Notes: generated from the sequence alone by a model not told the origin. A DNA stretch of 64,000 nt from JAHELQ01 sp964491915 (GCA_964491915.1 CAZBHS010000006.1:62001-126000); one strand, 5' to 3'; numbered from the stretch's first letter, positions 41,912 through 50,916 are shown. Program-made: numbers and translations.

Positions 41912-43132
41912 ATGCAAAAAATGATTAAAATGTTTTTATCTATAGCTCTTGTCACTTTGTTTGTTTCAAGCGCTTGCTACGCCGACGGCAATGCCGTCCT
42001 AACAAAAAACAGCCTCTCCGAAATTGAAAGTTGCCGGGGAAAGTTGAAATTGAAACTTATTCGGGTCTGGGGAGGAGAGAACGAAGAAGACGAGATGAAA
42101 TTCTTTGAAACTCCTTCCAGTATGGCTGTGGCTAAAAACGGAAATGTCTATATCTGCGACACACATAACCATCGTATAAGAGAATTTACTTCTTCGGGCG
42201 AATATGTACGCACCATCGGTAGAAGGGGCAAAGGTCCCGGCGATGTGATCACTCCATATTGCCTCGCATTATGCCCCAATGGGGATCTATGGGTATTGGA
42301 GTACGGAGGAGTACGACTCCAACGCTTCGATAACAAAGGAAAGAGTGAGAAAATCATCAAAGCCAGCATTTGGTCTAGGTGGATAGGCGTAACATCTCAA
42401 GATGAGTTGGTTCTCAATGACTCGAATCATACATTCAATTCGAGGAAGCTGCTATCGGTGATGGATGACAACGGCAAAAAAAAAAGAGACATCGGTCAAT
42501 ATCATGATAATGCCACAATTATTTTCAAGTCTGAAGGTTTGAGTTACGCCATCGACAGCGAAGATAATGTCTATGCTGCAAACAGTTGGGCGCCGGTGAT
42601 CAGAAAGTATTCGAAGGATGGAGATATGCTGATGGCGATCACATACGAAGTTCCATTCGAAGTCCCATTCAAGGTTACTCTCAATGATCGGAAACAAGAG
42701 ATCGTCAAGGAAGAATTTGGAGTAAACTCCGAAAGTATCAAAACCGAACGATCTAAGGGGAAAGTTGTCCTCGAGCAATCTACAGGAAAAGGAAAGCCAA
42801 GAATCGGTGTTAACACGGCGATTACGACCGATTCGAAAAATAGAATCTTTGTGGGCAGTTTTTATAGAGGGCTCACAGAAAAAGAGCAGGAGGGACTCGC
42901 AGGAATCATCGTCTCTCCTGATAGTATCCGGCGCGTTGGAATAGACTATGACATTGCCGAAAACCTCAATGCCATTCGCTTGCTTGTGTTTAATCAAGAG
43001 GGCAAAATTATTGCGTCAGCTCCACTTCCCTCTTTTTGCGAGAAGATTTGCATTCATGGCGATCACTTGTTTATCGTGGATGGGAGATACAACCAGCGGG
43101 TGCTGGAATATGAGATGGCGTTTAAGGAGTGA
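41912..43132 (+). CDS. Secreted 6-bladed beta-propeller (NHL-like) protein B
   Basis: 406 residues, same length as the gene upstream and clearly its tandem paralogue, with conserved blocks SEIESCRGKLKLKLIRVWGG, NVYICDTHNHRIREF and GRRGKGPGDV. Signal peptide about 1-24 (LFVSSACYA). Divergence is spread along the whole length, so the duplication is old. It ends before a repeat-rich non-coding region. Confidence 0.75.
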   Translation: MQKMIKMFLSIALVTLFVSSACYADGNAVLTKNSLSEIESCRGKLKLKLIRVWGGENEEDEMKFFETPSSMAVAKNGNVYICDTHNHRIREFTSSGEYVRTIGRRGKGPGDVITPYCLALCPNGDLWVLEYGGVRLQRFDNKGKSEKIIKASIWSRWIGVTSQDELVLNDSNHTFNSRKLLSVMDDNGKKKRDIGQYHDNATIIFKSEGLSYAIDSEDNVYAANSWAPVIRKYSKDGDMLMAITYEVPFEVPFKVTLNDRKQEIVKEEFGVNSESIKTERSKGKVVLEQSTGKGKPRIGVNTAITTDSKNRIFVGSFYRGLTEKEQEGLAGIIVSPDSIRRVGIDYDIAENLNAIRLLVFNQEGKIIASAPLPSFCEKICIHGDHLFIVDGRYNQRVLEYEMAFKE

Positions 43133-43483
43133 GTCTTGTTTGACATGAGGAGCGAACAAAACGCTAACGTGCCATTTATAAAGAGATTCAGGCTACGATT
43201 ATAAAAAGATTGCAAAGATTGTTGGGCTCTTTCCCATTGCGACCGCTGCTGGTTGCTGTTGGGAAACCTCGATGAATTCTGCGGCACTAAAAAACAAAAT
43301 TTCTGCGCCGCTCAAAAGAGAAATTTCGAGACAGTACTAAAGCTGTATGTCGAACTATTAAAAGAAGATCCCGACTCCCTCCAGGTATTTAAATAGAAAC
43401 CGGTCGATGAAGGGTTCGATGATGATCTGCCGCGGGAGAAGATGATGATGATCCAAACTGGGAAGCATTGAATCTTCGGCTCA
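43133..43483. other. Decayed region after propeller pair
   Basis: No intact gene. It holds the third ORF-tail remnant (about 43399-43471: VDEGFDDDLPREK then MMMIQTGKH-stop), which shares about 38 bp with 40183-40221. The rest has stop codons in all frames I read. Confidence 0.45.
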
Positions 43484-43639
43484 ATGGAGGAGTATTTCGC
43501 CTGGATGGTTGATATCAGTGGGTTTTGGCTGGAGGAGGGACTCCTTGTACGGGAGGAGGGACTCCTGGGCCGGGAGGAAGGACTCCGTGTACGGAAGGAG
43601 GGACTCCTACGCCGGAAGGAAGGACTGGATGTACGTTAG
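43484..43639 (+). CDS. 51-aa ORF across the minisatellite, doubtful
   Basis: ATG with GGAGG only inside the ORF. It encodes MEEYFAWMVDISGFWLEEG and then heptapeptide repeats of the type REEGLLG and RKEGLLR. A TAG ends it inside the array. The heptads would make an amphipathic helix, but there is no ribosome site, so it is likely an accidental or decayed frame. Confidence 0.2.
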   Translation: MEEYFAWMVDISGFWLEEGLLVREEGLLGREEGLRVRKEGLLRRKEGLDVR

Positions 43640-43697
43640 GAGGGACTCCTGGGCCGGAAGGAGGGACGCCTAGGCCGGTAGGAAGGACTGGATGTGC
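43530..43697 (+). repeat. 21-bp minisatellite, eight units
   Basis: Eight head-to-tail 21-bp units with consensus near GGRAGGAGGGACTCCTGGGCC; units tend to alternate between TAC- and GCC-type ends, hinting at a 42-bp higher order. Most units contain GGAG-GGA-CTCC, a small inverted repeat, so the RNA or ssDNA could form a row of hairpins. It ends 137 bp before the MBOAT gene. Confidence 0.85.
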
Positions 43698-43823
43698 GGG
43701 ATAAAGTGGATTTTTAGAGGGATTTTGTCATTATCCCTATGGATTTTTAATTTTTACCGGTGAATGTTGGGGATGTCGATGTGCCGAAAGTCGAAGAACG
43801 GTGCAAGATGGGGGGAAGTTTGA

Positions 43824-43829
43824 TATAAT
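43824..43829 (+). promoter_or_regulatory. -10 element of MBOAT gene, leaderless type
   Basis: TATAAT 5 nt before the ATG at 43835. The -35 is poor (GTGCAA at 43801-43806). Confidence 0.4.
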
Positions 43830-43834
43830 GGGGG

Positions 43835-45283
43835 ATGTTTTTTAATTCGGTGACATTCCTGTACTTCTTTTTACTGGTGGGAGCGGTCTATTATTTGACT
43901 CCGCATAAGTTTCGCTGGGTTCCGTTGGTGATCGGCAGTTATGTCTTTTATGGTTTTTTCGATGTCCGCTATTTAGTTTATCTGGCGGTTCCGACGATTG
44001 TGGTTTTTTTGTTGGCGCGGGCGTTGGAGCGGATGAGCAACAGGTCTTCCCGGCGGTGGTTGTTCTTTGCAGGGATTGTCGCCTCGGTTGGGTTGCTGTT
44101 TTGGTTCAAGTATCTCAACCTGTTCCGGGACACCTTTGGGAGTTTGTTTGTGGATGGCGGGATCGAGCCTCTAGAGATGCTTCTTCCGATTGGGATTTCG
44201 TTTTATAGCTTCAAATTGGTGAGCTATTTGTCGGATGTGTACCTGGAGCGGTTACCGGCGGAGTCGCATGTTGGGTATTTCGCGTTGTATGTGTCGTTTT
44301 TTCCGCAATTGTTGGCAGGGCCCATCGACCGGGCCATCACCTTCATCCCGGAATTGAAGAAACGGGTGGAGCTGGATTGGGACCGGATCGGTAGTGGGTT
44401 GCAGCTTATCATCTGGGGATTGTTCAAGAAGATTGTGATCGCCGACCGCATGGCGCTGTTTGTGGATCAGGCGTTCCGGGATCCGGTGCATTACAATGGT
44501 ATCAATCTGCTCTTTGGGGTTTATTTTTATACGGTCCAGATTTATTGCGATTTTTCCGGGTATTCGGACATTGCCATTGGACTGGCAAGGATTCTGGGCT
44601 TCACGTCCATGGATAATTTCAATTTCCCCTATTTTAGCAGAACCCTCACGCAATTCTGGAATCGCTGGCACATCTCCCTCTCGACGTGGCTTCGCGACTA
44701 TCTGTTCCTGCCGATCTCGTATTCCATCTTGAGGTGGACTAAAAAAGAGAGATTCTTGAATGTCAAGATAGAAAAGTGGGCCTATGCCGGCGGCATGAGC
44801 GTCACCATGTTTTTGGGGGGCTTGTGGCACGGCGCCGGTTGGACGTTCGTGGGCTGGGGGTTGATTCACGGGTTCTATTTGGTGTTCGCCCATTTCACCA
44901 AGCGATGGCGCAAACGGATGGCGCGGAAGATGGGGATCAAACAAAAGCCGCGACTCTACGCTTTTTTGCAAGGTCTCGTCACCTTCCATCTGGTGAGTTT
45001 CGCCTGGATTTTTTTCAGGGCTCCGACCTTCGATGCGGCCCTCGTGTACATCCGCAACATCCATTTCGGTTTGTCCGGCTCAGGTATGGTTCATCTAATT
45101 TACACCTTCTTGTTTCTGGCGGTGTTCGCGATGTTGGAGATCGCCCTCTTTAACCGGCGCAAATTCGGGTTTGTCAAGCGAATGCCGGCGATAGCGCGGT
45201 TGGCGGCCATCATCTTGTTCGTCTGCCTGACGATTATTTTTTCTGTGGATAGCAGCAATGAATTTATCTATTTTCAATTCTAA
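43835..45283 (+). CDS. MBOAT family O-acyltransferase (AlgI/DltB-like)
   Basis: 482 residues with about 10-11 membrane helices. Family hallmarks: FPQLLAGPIDRAITFIPEL near residues 152-170, FPYFSRTLTQFWNRWHISLSTW near 266-287, and the catalytic histidine in LGGLWHGAGWTFVGWGLIHG near 329-348. It transfers acyl groups across the inner membrane to an extracytoplasmic glycan or teichoic-like polymer. The next gene overlaps by 26 bp and encodes its likely partner. Confidence 0.9.
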   Translation: MFFNSVTFLYFFLLVGAVYYLTPHKFRWVPLVIGSYVFYGFFDVRYLVYLAVPTIVVFLLARALERMSNRSSRRWLFFAGIVASVGLLFWFKYLNLFRDTFGSLFVDGGIEPLEMLLPIGISFYSFKLVSYLSDVYLERLPAESHVGYFALYVSFFPQLLAGPIDRAITFIPELKKRVELDWDRIGSGLQLIIWGLFKKIVIADRMALFVDQAFRDPVHYNGINLLFGVYFYTVQIYCDFSGYSDIAIGLARILGFTSMDNFNFPYFSRTLTQFWNRWHISLSTWLRDYLFLPISYSILRWTKKERFLNVKIEKWAYAGGMSVTMFLGGLWHGAGWTFVGWGLIHGFYLVFAHFTKRWRKRMARKMGIKQKPRLYAFLQGLVTFHLVSFAWIFFRAPTFDAALVYIRNIHFGLSGSGMVHLIYTFLFLAVFAMLEIALFNRRKFGFVKRMPAIARLAAIILFVCLTIIFSVDSSNEFIYFQF

Positions 45284-46322
45284 ATCACATACAGCGAGAC
45301 TGGTTCGCGCCGCTCTATTGGCGGCGATTCTCTTCTTCCTTTTCGACCGGGGACTCTTTTTTTTGCTGCGGGAAGCGGCGTTCGAGTTTTATTCGTCCGG
45401 CGATGTGGGCAAGGACTGGTACGGCAAGACTGAGGTGGTGGAAAAAAATTATTTCAACACCTTGATTATGGGGACGTCGCGCACCAAAGAGGGGATTCAT
45501 CCGGTCTATATCTTCGAGAAGCTGGGGTATCGCGCCTACAACGCGGCGAGCCCCGGTCGTTATCCGCAATTTAACTATTTGTTTTATCAAAATTTCAAGA
45601 AGCGGAACGGGATTCCCAGGGTGGTGATCCTGGGCATCGATTACTTCCTGTTCAGCAAAGACTCCAACCGCCGGCAATTGCTTGACTTACAGGGAGAGCG
45701 AACAAAAGGCAAACATCGCATAAATTACCATGATGTCACGAATCCAAACTCGAAGTTCTTGAGCCGTATCTCGCTGCTTTACCGCACCAAGGCCACGCTG
45801 GATCAATTTTTCGCCGACGCTGTGGACGCGTTGGCGGTGCGCTTCGAGAGTAAGGGGAACAAAAACGTGTTGCCCGCCGGGGTGTCGAAATACACCGGCC
45901 TCTACGGCAGTGTGCCGAACCACACATCGCCGCCGCCTCCCCATTGGCCAAAATCCCCTTACACTCCGTTTCCGGGAAAAGAGGGGACATTTTTCAAACA
46001 ATTATTGGACACGTTGCGACGGGACCGGGTGAAGGTTTTTTTGGTGGGAATTCCCGATTATATCAAGGTATTCGAGACCAATCACCAGCATCGGAAACTG
46101 GTGGAAGACGTAGAGAGGTTGGCCTCGCAGTATATGAACGTCGTCTATTTCAACTACAATACTCCCCAATCGTTCGAGTTGGACAATCCCCATCTATTTG
46201 TGGACGGGGATTATGGAAAGAGGATTTCCCATTTGTCGGTTTTCGGATCTAAAATGCTGACCTATAAGTTGTGTAGCGACATAAAGAAATATTTCCAATT
46301 GGAGAGGGAGCGCCGGCTCTAA
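45258..46322 (+). CDS. SGNH-like partner of MBOAT acyltransferase
   Basis: 354 residues. An N-terminal membrane anchor (ALLAAILFFLFDRGLFFLL) is followed by a periplasmic domain with TLIMGTSRTKEGIHP, which resembles the GxSR.. nucleophile block of AlgX/DltD/DUF1574-type proteins, then VVILGIDYFLFS. HLSVFGSKML near the C-terminus may hold the histidine. Overlapping the MBOAT gene by 26 bp, it probably completes acyl transfer to the exported polymer. Confidence 0.7.
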   Translation: MNLSIFNSKSHTARLVRAALLAAILFFLFDRGLFFLLREAAFEFYSSGDVGKDWYGKTEVVEKNYFNTLIMGTSRTKEGIHPVYIFEKLGYRAYNAASPGRYPQFNYLFYQNFKKRNGIPRVVILGIDYFLFSKDSNRRQLLDLQGERTKGKHRINYHDVTNPNSKFLSRISLLYRTKATLDQFFADAVDALAVRFESKGNKNVLPAGVSKYTGLYGSVPNHTSPPPPHWPKSPYTPFPGKEGTFFKQLLDTLRRDRVKVFLVGIPDYIKVFETNHQHRKLVEDVERLASQYMNVVYFNYNTPQSFELDNPHLFVDGDYGKRISHLSVFGSKMLTYKLCSDIKKYFQLERERRL

Positions 46323-46337
46323 CCGGCGCGTGCAACA

Positions 46338-47105
46338 CTATTCGGCTTTTTTATACGCTTTGTAAATAAAATTCGATGCGCTTTCGAAGCGGCCGGATCC
46401 AGGATGGAACTTTTTGATCTCATACCCTTTGCCTTCCAGGAAGGTTTTGATTTCCGCCGGTGTGTAGTAGAAGCGGATGGGGACGAAGTACCAATCGAGA
46501 ATCAGTTCCTCGAGTTTTTCGCCGGTGCGGGCTTTTTTCCTGAAGATTTCTCTGAATTTCACCATCGGCCACAGGATAAAGGCCATCAACTTCGACATCG
46601 GCACCCACATGGATTTGGGGAACTTGATGCAGGTTTTGCGGATCACTTCATGGACCCAGGTCAGTTTGGTGCGTTTGTACAGGGCCAACAACAATTTGCC
46701 GCCTTTCTTGAGCACGCGGTCGATTTCGCTCATGGCCTGCATCGGGTTCTCGGTATGGTGCGCGCTGCCCCAGGCCCAGACGATATCGAACGCTCCGTCT
46801 TCGTACGGTAACTGCAACATGTCACCTTCCTGAAAATCAACATTGTCCAGTTTGAATTTCTCTTTCAATGAACGGCCGGTGGAGAGACTGCCGGGGGAAA
46901 TATCCAGTCCGGTTACTTTTTCCGCTCCCATGGTACCCATAATATTGGTGAAAATTCCGGTGCCGCATCCGCAGTCCAGAATTTTCCGTCCCTTTATTTC
47001 ATCTTCATCAAAGAATAATTCCAGGTGCTGTTTACTGGCGTCAAATTCAGGTACGTATTCAGTCCATACCACATCGTAAAATTCTCTGACATTTTCTTTT
47101 TTCAT
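46338..47105 (-). CDS. Class I SAM-dependent methyltransferase
   Basis: 255 residues. Motif I ILDCGCGTGIFTNIM near residues 40-54, acidic loop VTGLDISPGSL, motif II YEDGAFDIVWAWGSAHHTEN, motif III VLKKGGKLLLALY. Strong GGAGG site. The C-terminal half is basic and has a hydrophobic stretch (LMAFILWPMVKF). Single gene with 15 bp to the convergent MBOAT partner. Substrate unknown. Confidence 0.82.
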   Translation of the reverse strand: MKKENVREFYDVVWTEYVPEFDASKQHLELFFDEDEIKGRKILDCGCGTGIFTNIMGTMGAEKVTGLDISPGSLSTGRSLKEKFKLDNVDFQEGDMLQLPYEDGAFDIVWAWGSAHHTENPMQAMSEIDRVLKKGGKLLLALYKRTKLTWVHEVIRKTCIKFPKSMWVPMSKLMAFILWPMVKFREIFRKKARTGEKLEELILDWYFVPIRFYYTPAEIKTFLEGKGYEIKKFHPGSGRFESASNFIYKAYKKAE

Positions 47106-47221
47106 TCTATTCCTCCGGGAAACTTCACGTGCCCATCAATTTATATTGAATCAATCAGTATATAAAAATATTGAGCCAATGTCAATCCACGGCGGGTCTT
47201 GGGCTGTTTGGAAAGCCGAAC

Positions 47222-47251
47222 TTTACCCATATAGGGGGCATGTGCTATAAT
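47222..47251 (+). promoter_or_regulatory. Promoter of radical SAM gene, leaderless type
   Basis: TTTACC (47222-47227), 18-bp spacer, TATAAT (47246-47251). The ATG at 47260 follows after 8 nt with no clear ribosome site. Confidence 0.5.
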
Positions 47252-47259
47252 GGTGGACC

Positions 47260-48234
47260 ATGTTAAAAGCGATAGGATATTATAAGAGACTGTTTGGAAT
47301 ATATAGAAATTATCGGGGCCGGAAGGTTCAGGCGACAGCTCTGCCGACGCGGATGTGGGTGGAATTGTCGGCTCGATGCAATCTTCGTTGCGTGATGTGT
47401 CCCAACAAGGATATGGACGAGTCCGTCAAGGGTTTTTTGCCCTGGGACGTGTTCAAAAAAACCGTGGACGAAGCGGCGGCATTCATTTTCGACATGAGCC
47501 TCCATCACCGGGGCGAGTCGTTGATGCACCCCGAGGCGGCGAAGATGATCGCCTACGCGGCCAAAAAGATTCCCAGCACCAATTTGCACACCAACGGTAC
47601 GCTATTGAGCGAAGAGATCTCGCGGGGTTTGGTGGAGGCCGGTCTCAAGCGAATTTCCTTCTCCTTTGACGGCTTTGTCAAGGAGGATTACGAAAAGATC
47701 CGGGTGGGATCCGATTTCGACCTGACGGTGGAGAACATCAAGAATCTGCTGCGCATCCGCCGCGAGGCGGGTTCGAGGGTTCCATTCGTGGCCATCGAGG
47801 TCATCCAGTTGAACGAGAGCCAGGTTCAAAACGAGAACCGGCAGAAGTTCATCGAGGAGTTCAAGGCGTTGGGATTGGACGAGTTGGTGGTGAAGCAGCC
47901 GCACAATTGGGCCGGCCATTTGACCACCGATTTCGCCAAAAAGAGTTACGCCCCCTGCACATTCCTCTGGAACGCCTTGCTGGTGCTCTACAACGGAGAT
48001 GTGGTCCCCTGCGCCCAGGATTTCTTCGCCAAGCAAGTGGTGGGAAATGTCACCCGAAAATCCCTCGAGGAGATCTGGAACGACGAGCCCATCCAAAAAC
48101 TACGGCGCGCCCTCATCGAGAAACGCTACACCGAATACCCGGCCTGCAAAAATTGCGACCGCCTCTGGCGCGACACCTTCATGGGCATCCCCAAAGAGTA
48201 TCTCAAACGCTTCATGCTCCACAAAATGCCATAG
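47260..48234 (+). CDS. Radical SAM protein with SPASM-type C-terminus
   Basis: 324 residues. The [4Fe-4S]-SAM motif is LSARCNLRCVMCPNKD near residues 32-47 (CxxxCxxC). ISFSFDGFVKEDYEKI is typical of the SPASM group. The C-terminal cysteines in PCTFLWNALLVLYNGDVVPC, then YPACKNCDRLW, would bind auxiliary cluster(s). Members modify peptides, proteins or cofactors, or act in sugar chemistry. No obvious peptide substrate lies next to it. The last 45 bp of this gene plus 3 bp recur at 49046-49090. Confidence 0.82.
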   Translation: MLKAIGYYKRLFGIYRNYRGRKVQATALPTRMWVELSARCNLRCVMCPNKDMDESVKGFLPWDVFKKTVDEAAAFIFDMSLHHRGESLMHPEAAKMIAYAAKKIPSTNLHTNGTLLSEEISRGLVEAGLKRISFSFDGFVKEDYEKIRVGSDFDLTVENIKNLLRIRREAGSRVPFVAIEVIQLNESQVQNENRQKFIEEFKALGLDELVVKQPHNWAGHLTTDFAKKSYAPCTFLWNALLVLYNGDVVPCAQDFFAKQVVGNVTRKSLEEIWNDEPIQKLRRALIEKRYTEYPACKNCDRLWRDTFMGIPKEYLKRFMLHKMP

Positions 48235-48237
48235 GCG
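48193..48237 (+). repeat. 45-bp direct repeat, left copy
   Basis: Covers the last 14 codons of the radical SAM gene (frame KEYLKRFMLHKM, stop) and 3 bp beyond. Identical to 49046-49090. The pair brackets 808 bp that look inserted. Confidence 0.9.
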
Positions 48238-48303
48238 GAGCTCTTAATAGATTGCGTTAACTCCTGACGGGAACTATATTAAAAAATCATACTAAGCCCC
48301 GAC

Positions 48304-48891
48304 CTAATTAACATGGAAACAGATGCTGTGTATTTGTAAATACGCCTCTTTTCGCTCCTTTGCACCAATCCAGACCTGCAAGTTATCCACTTTATCTTTT
48401 GTCCAACCTCCTGTCGGCGTTGGAACTGCAACATAATAAAAATCAGCCCATACACAATTTAGGATTGATCGCGGTTCTATTTTTGTGGCGATCACATTAG
48501 TTCCATTATAAATTCTTACCTCAACATCTAAGGTATTGGAAGGGCTGTTATTAGAATTTGGATCATAGACATTCATCAAAAGATAAAGGAACACCTCTTG
48601 AATTGGGCCCGTTTGAGTCCAACTTTCAAAATCATATGCCTTTAGTAATCTTCCATAGAAATCTGAGTCAAGATATTTCCAGGCATAATCCTCATTAATT
48701 TCTTCATAGTATTCACCGAGCCACCCTTCGGCTTTATCTACATCATGCCAGCCATGATTTGAGCCAAAACCGTCAACATACCTTGCGCAAATAGGAATTC
48801 CTTCATGAGCATTAATTTGAATCCCGCTTATCCCGAAAAACACAAAAATAACCGTTAAAAGAACTGTTAGAAATGAAAAATGTTTTGTCAC
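48304..48891 (-). CDS. Secreted protein of unknown function in inserted segment
   Basis: 195 residues, GTG start with GGAGG 5 nt upstream. Signal peptide about 1-29 (LTVIFVFFGISGIQINA). The mature protein has HEGIPICARYVDGFGSNHGW, followed by DVEVRIYNGTNVIATKIEPR, which has a beta-sandwich look. I recognise no family. It is the only gene in the segment flanked by the 45-bp repeat, and its base composition is more AT-rich than that of the neighbours, so it was probably acquired. Confidence 0.6.
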   Translation of the reverse strand: MTKHFSFLTVLLTVIFVFFGISGIQINAHEGIPICARYVDGFGSNHGWHDVDKAEGWLGEYYEEINEDYAWKYLDSDFYGRLLKAYDFESWTQTGPIQEVFLYLLMNVYDPNSNNSPSNTLDVEVRIYNGTNVIATKIEPRSILNCVWADFYYVAVPTPTGGWTKDKVDNLQVWIGAKERKEAYLQIHSICFHVN

Positions 48892-49045
48892 TTGATCCTC
48901 CCAATAGGTTAAAACTAAATTTCCTACTAATATTTACTGATGCACTCACTGCATACTAAATCGGCAAATTAATATTTATACCACACTTCTCAAAATTCAT
49001 GCAATTCAATAAACTTGACTTTAAATAAGAATCACGCTTATTCCT

Positions 49046-49090
49046 AAAGAGTATCTCAAACGCTTCATGCTCCACAAAATGCCATAGGCG
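49046..49090 (+). repeat. 45-bp direct repeat, right copy
   Basis: Second copy of 48193-48237. It is followed at once by the promoter of the SGNH gene, suggesting that before the insertion the radical SAM gene was directly upstream of that promoter. Confidence 0.9.
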
Positions 49091-49098
49091 TCACCTTC

Positions 49099-49127
49099 TT
49101 GACTTATTTTTGGGGGGGTGATACTAT
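49099..49127 (+). promoter_or_regulatory. Promoter of first SGNH hydrolase gene
   Basis: TTGACT (49099-49104), 17-bp spacer, TACTAT (49122-49127). Confidence 0.6.
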
Positions 49128-49165
49128 TATTTCTTATCCGTTTATAAGTAGTGAGGAGAATTTCA

Positions 49166-50818
49166 TTGAAGCATTTTAAAATCCTGATTATCTTGCTCAT
49201 CGTGACATTGATATTGATTCCGGCGTCGATTCTGGCTGCCGAGCAATCCATCGACGATCCCGAAGCCCTGGGTTATGAGAAGGGAACAATTATTGGCGGC
49301 GGCGAGATTTTTCATTTTGAGAAAACTTACTTTTGGTTAAAAATATATGACGCCCACAATCATCTTAAATTCCAGTGGGATGTGGAAGACCGCGATACAG
49401 TGCTCAAAGGTTTTGATTTTAGTGAGACGCGGCAAGGGTTTGTGATTTTCATCGAGACCTTCGATCCCGAAGCGAGAGTCTATACTCTAGCGATGCAGGG
49501 GCCGTCGGTTCGTGTACTAGTGACGAATCGCTCCGAAAAAGCTTCGTATTCGCCTATTGTAATAGAGGGAAAAGACGTTGCGGAGACAGTGGTCTATATC
49601 GAAGAGGGCGCGACGTTGGTGACATTCGATCCGGTGAAACGACTTGTTCTGGACCGGGAAGCCTTTGACAAACCTATCTTCGATCTTGGCAAACAGAAAA
49701 TCGAGGGCATCGACCATCTAACGTTCAAGCAGTTGGACCGCGGCGTTGTCCGCTCCTTCAAGCGGCGGTTCCAGAGGACCGCGCCCCACAAGCATCCGCT
49801 TGTTCCGATGGAACAGCGGGATGACTTCGAGGCCCAGCTTCCGCATGAAGGCGAGGCAGGCGAATCTCCCATCGACTATCCCTTGAATCCCAGGGCTATC
49901 CTGGGGTTCGGCGACAGCATCACCTACGGCAAGATCTGGGCCGATTTAGTACCCCATTTGGGGTATGTGCCGCGATTGGAGTTGCTGGTAAACGAGCAAT
50001 TCTTCCCCGGCGGCGACGGTTATGTCATCAACGAGGGCAATCCCGGCGAAACAATCCACGCCTACCCTGAAAAATTGCGGGATAGACCTGATAAAATTGC
50101 TACGTTGCGCTACAAGGGTGTCCTTGAAAATCATTTGGCCAAATACCTCTTGCTTCACGAGGGGACCAACGACACGAGATTTTATGATTATGATCTGCAA
50201 TTGGTGTACAATGATCTCCAGTGGATGGTTGACCTGGCATTGGATATGGGCATTCAGCCTGTATTATCCACGTTGATTCCCAAGGATATCGATTATTATC
50301 CCAGTGTAAGATCGTTGGATCTTGAAAGAGGCCGCAAAATCTCTGTCTTCATTAGGACATTGGGAGAAGAGCTGGATTTGCCGGTGGTGGATTTTTGGGA
50401 GATCTTTTCCAACCATCCGGACGGTTACAAAAGCTTGATGAGCGATTATGTGCATCCGGGTGAGAAGGGGTATCAGGTGATGGCGGAGGAGTGGCTAAAG
50501 GCGCTTCAGGGTTTGGAGGGTCCGCTGACGCCCACAGGGATCGAGATCATCGAGGCAACGCCGTCGCAGATCACCATCCAGTGGGATGGAAACACCGCCG
50601 GCGATTTTAGTCACTTTGTCCTGGAATATGGCTTCGCTGAAGACTCGCTCGACCGGGTGGCGGCATTGACGGACGCCTATTACACCTTCTATTACAATAT
50701 TTTGCAGTCGCCCTTCCGCTCACGGATTTATTTCCGCCTCAAAGCGATGGACAAGGCCGGCAACAGCAGTCCGTTTACAGAAGTTCGTACAGCGACATTC
50801 CCTGCGTTCTCCGGCTGA
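49166..50818 (+). CDS. Secreted SGNH hydrolase with C-terminal FN3 domain, paralogue 1
   Basis: 550 residues. TTG start at 49166 is preferred, since GAGGAGA lies 7 nt upstream; a GTG at 49151 is the alternative. A signal peptide is followed by a beta-rich N-terminal domain (30-240) with KFQWDVEDRDTVLKGFDF. The SGNH domain (about 245-450) has block I ILGFGDSITYGK, LLHEGTNDTRF (block III Gly/Asn) and SDYVHPGEKGY (block V Asp/His). A C-terminal FN3 unit follows (ITIQWDGNTAGDFSHFVLEY). Probable extracellular esterase. A close tandem paralogue lies downstream. Confidence 0.82.
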   Translation: MKHFKILIILLIVTLILIPASILAAEQSIDDPEALGYEKGTIIGGGEIFHFEKTYFWLKIYDAHNHLKFQWDVEDRDTVLKGFDFSETRQGFVIFIETFDPEARVYTLAMQGPSVRVLVTNRSEKASYSPIVIEGKDVAETVVYIEEGATLVTFDPVKRLVLDREAFDKPIFDLGKQKIEGIDHLTFKQLDRGVVRSFKRRFQRTAPHKHPLVPMEQRDDFEAQLPHEGEAGESPIDYPLNPRAILGFGDSITYGKIWADLVPHLGYVPRLELLVNEQFFPGGDGYVINEGNPGETIHAYPEKLRDRPDKIATLRYKGVLENHLAKYLLLHEGTNDTRFYDYDLQLVYNDLQWMVDLALDMGIQPVLSTLIPKDIDYYPSVRSLDLERGRKISVFIRTLGEELDLPVVDFWEIFSNHPDGYKSLMSDYVHPGEKGYQVMAEEWLKALQGLEGPLTPTGIEIIEATPSQITIQWDGNTAGDFSHFVLEYGFAEDSLDRVAALTDAYYTFYYNILQSPFRSRIYFRLKAMDKAGNSSPFTEVRTATFPAFSG

Positions 50819-50852
50819 CATTCCAATGGCGGCCGTCGAGCCGCTTCTTCGC

Positions 50853-50882
50853 TTGACATTTTTCGCTTTTAGATGCTAAGAT
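50853..50882 (+). promoter_or_regulatory. Promoter of second SGNH hydrolase gene
   Basis: TTGACA (50853-50858), 18-bp spacer, TAAGAT (50877-50882). A leader of about 28 nt carries GCGAGG. Confidence 0.6.
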
Positions 50883-50916
50883 CCATTTAAAAGATTTTAA
50901 AGCGAGGTATCGATTC

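Noticed and set aside
43530..43697. CRISPR array
   Set aside because: Units are head to tail without unique spacers, and no cas genes are present.
47260..48234. Sulfatase-maturing or peptide-maturing radical SAM enzyme for the window's sulfatases or the 49-aa peptide
   Set aside because: Too distant, and the sulfatase-like proteins lack the CxPxR target; no direct sequence support.
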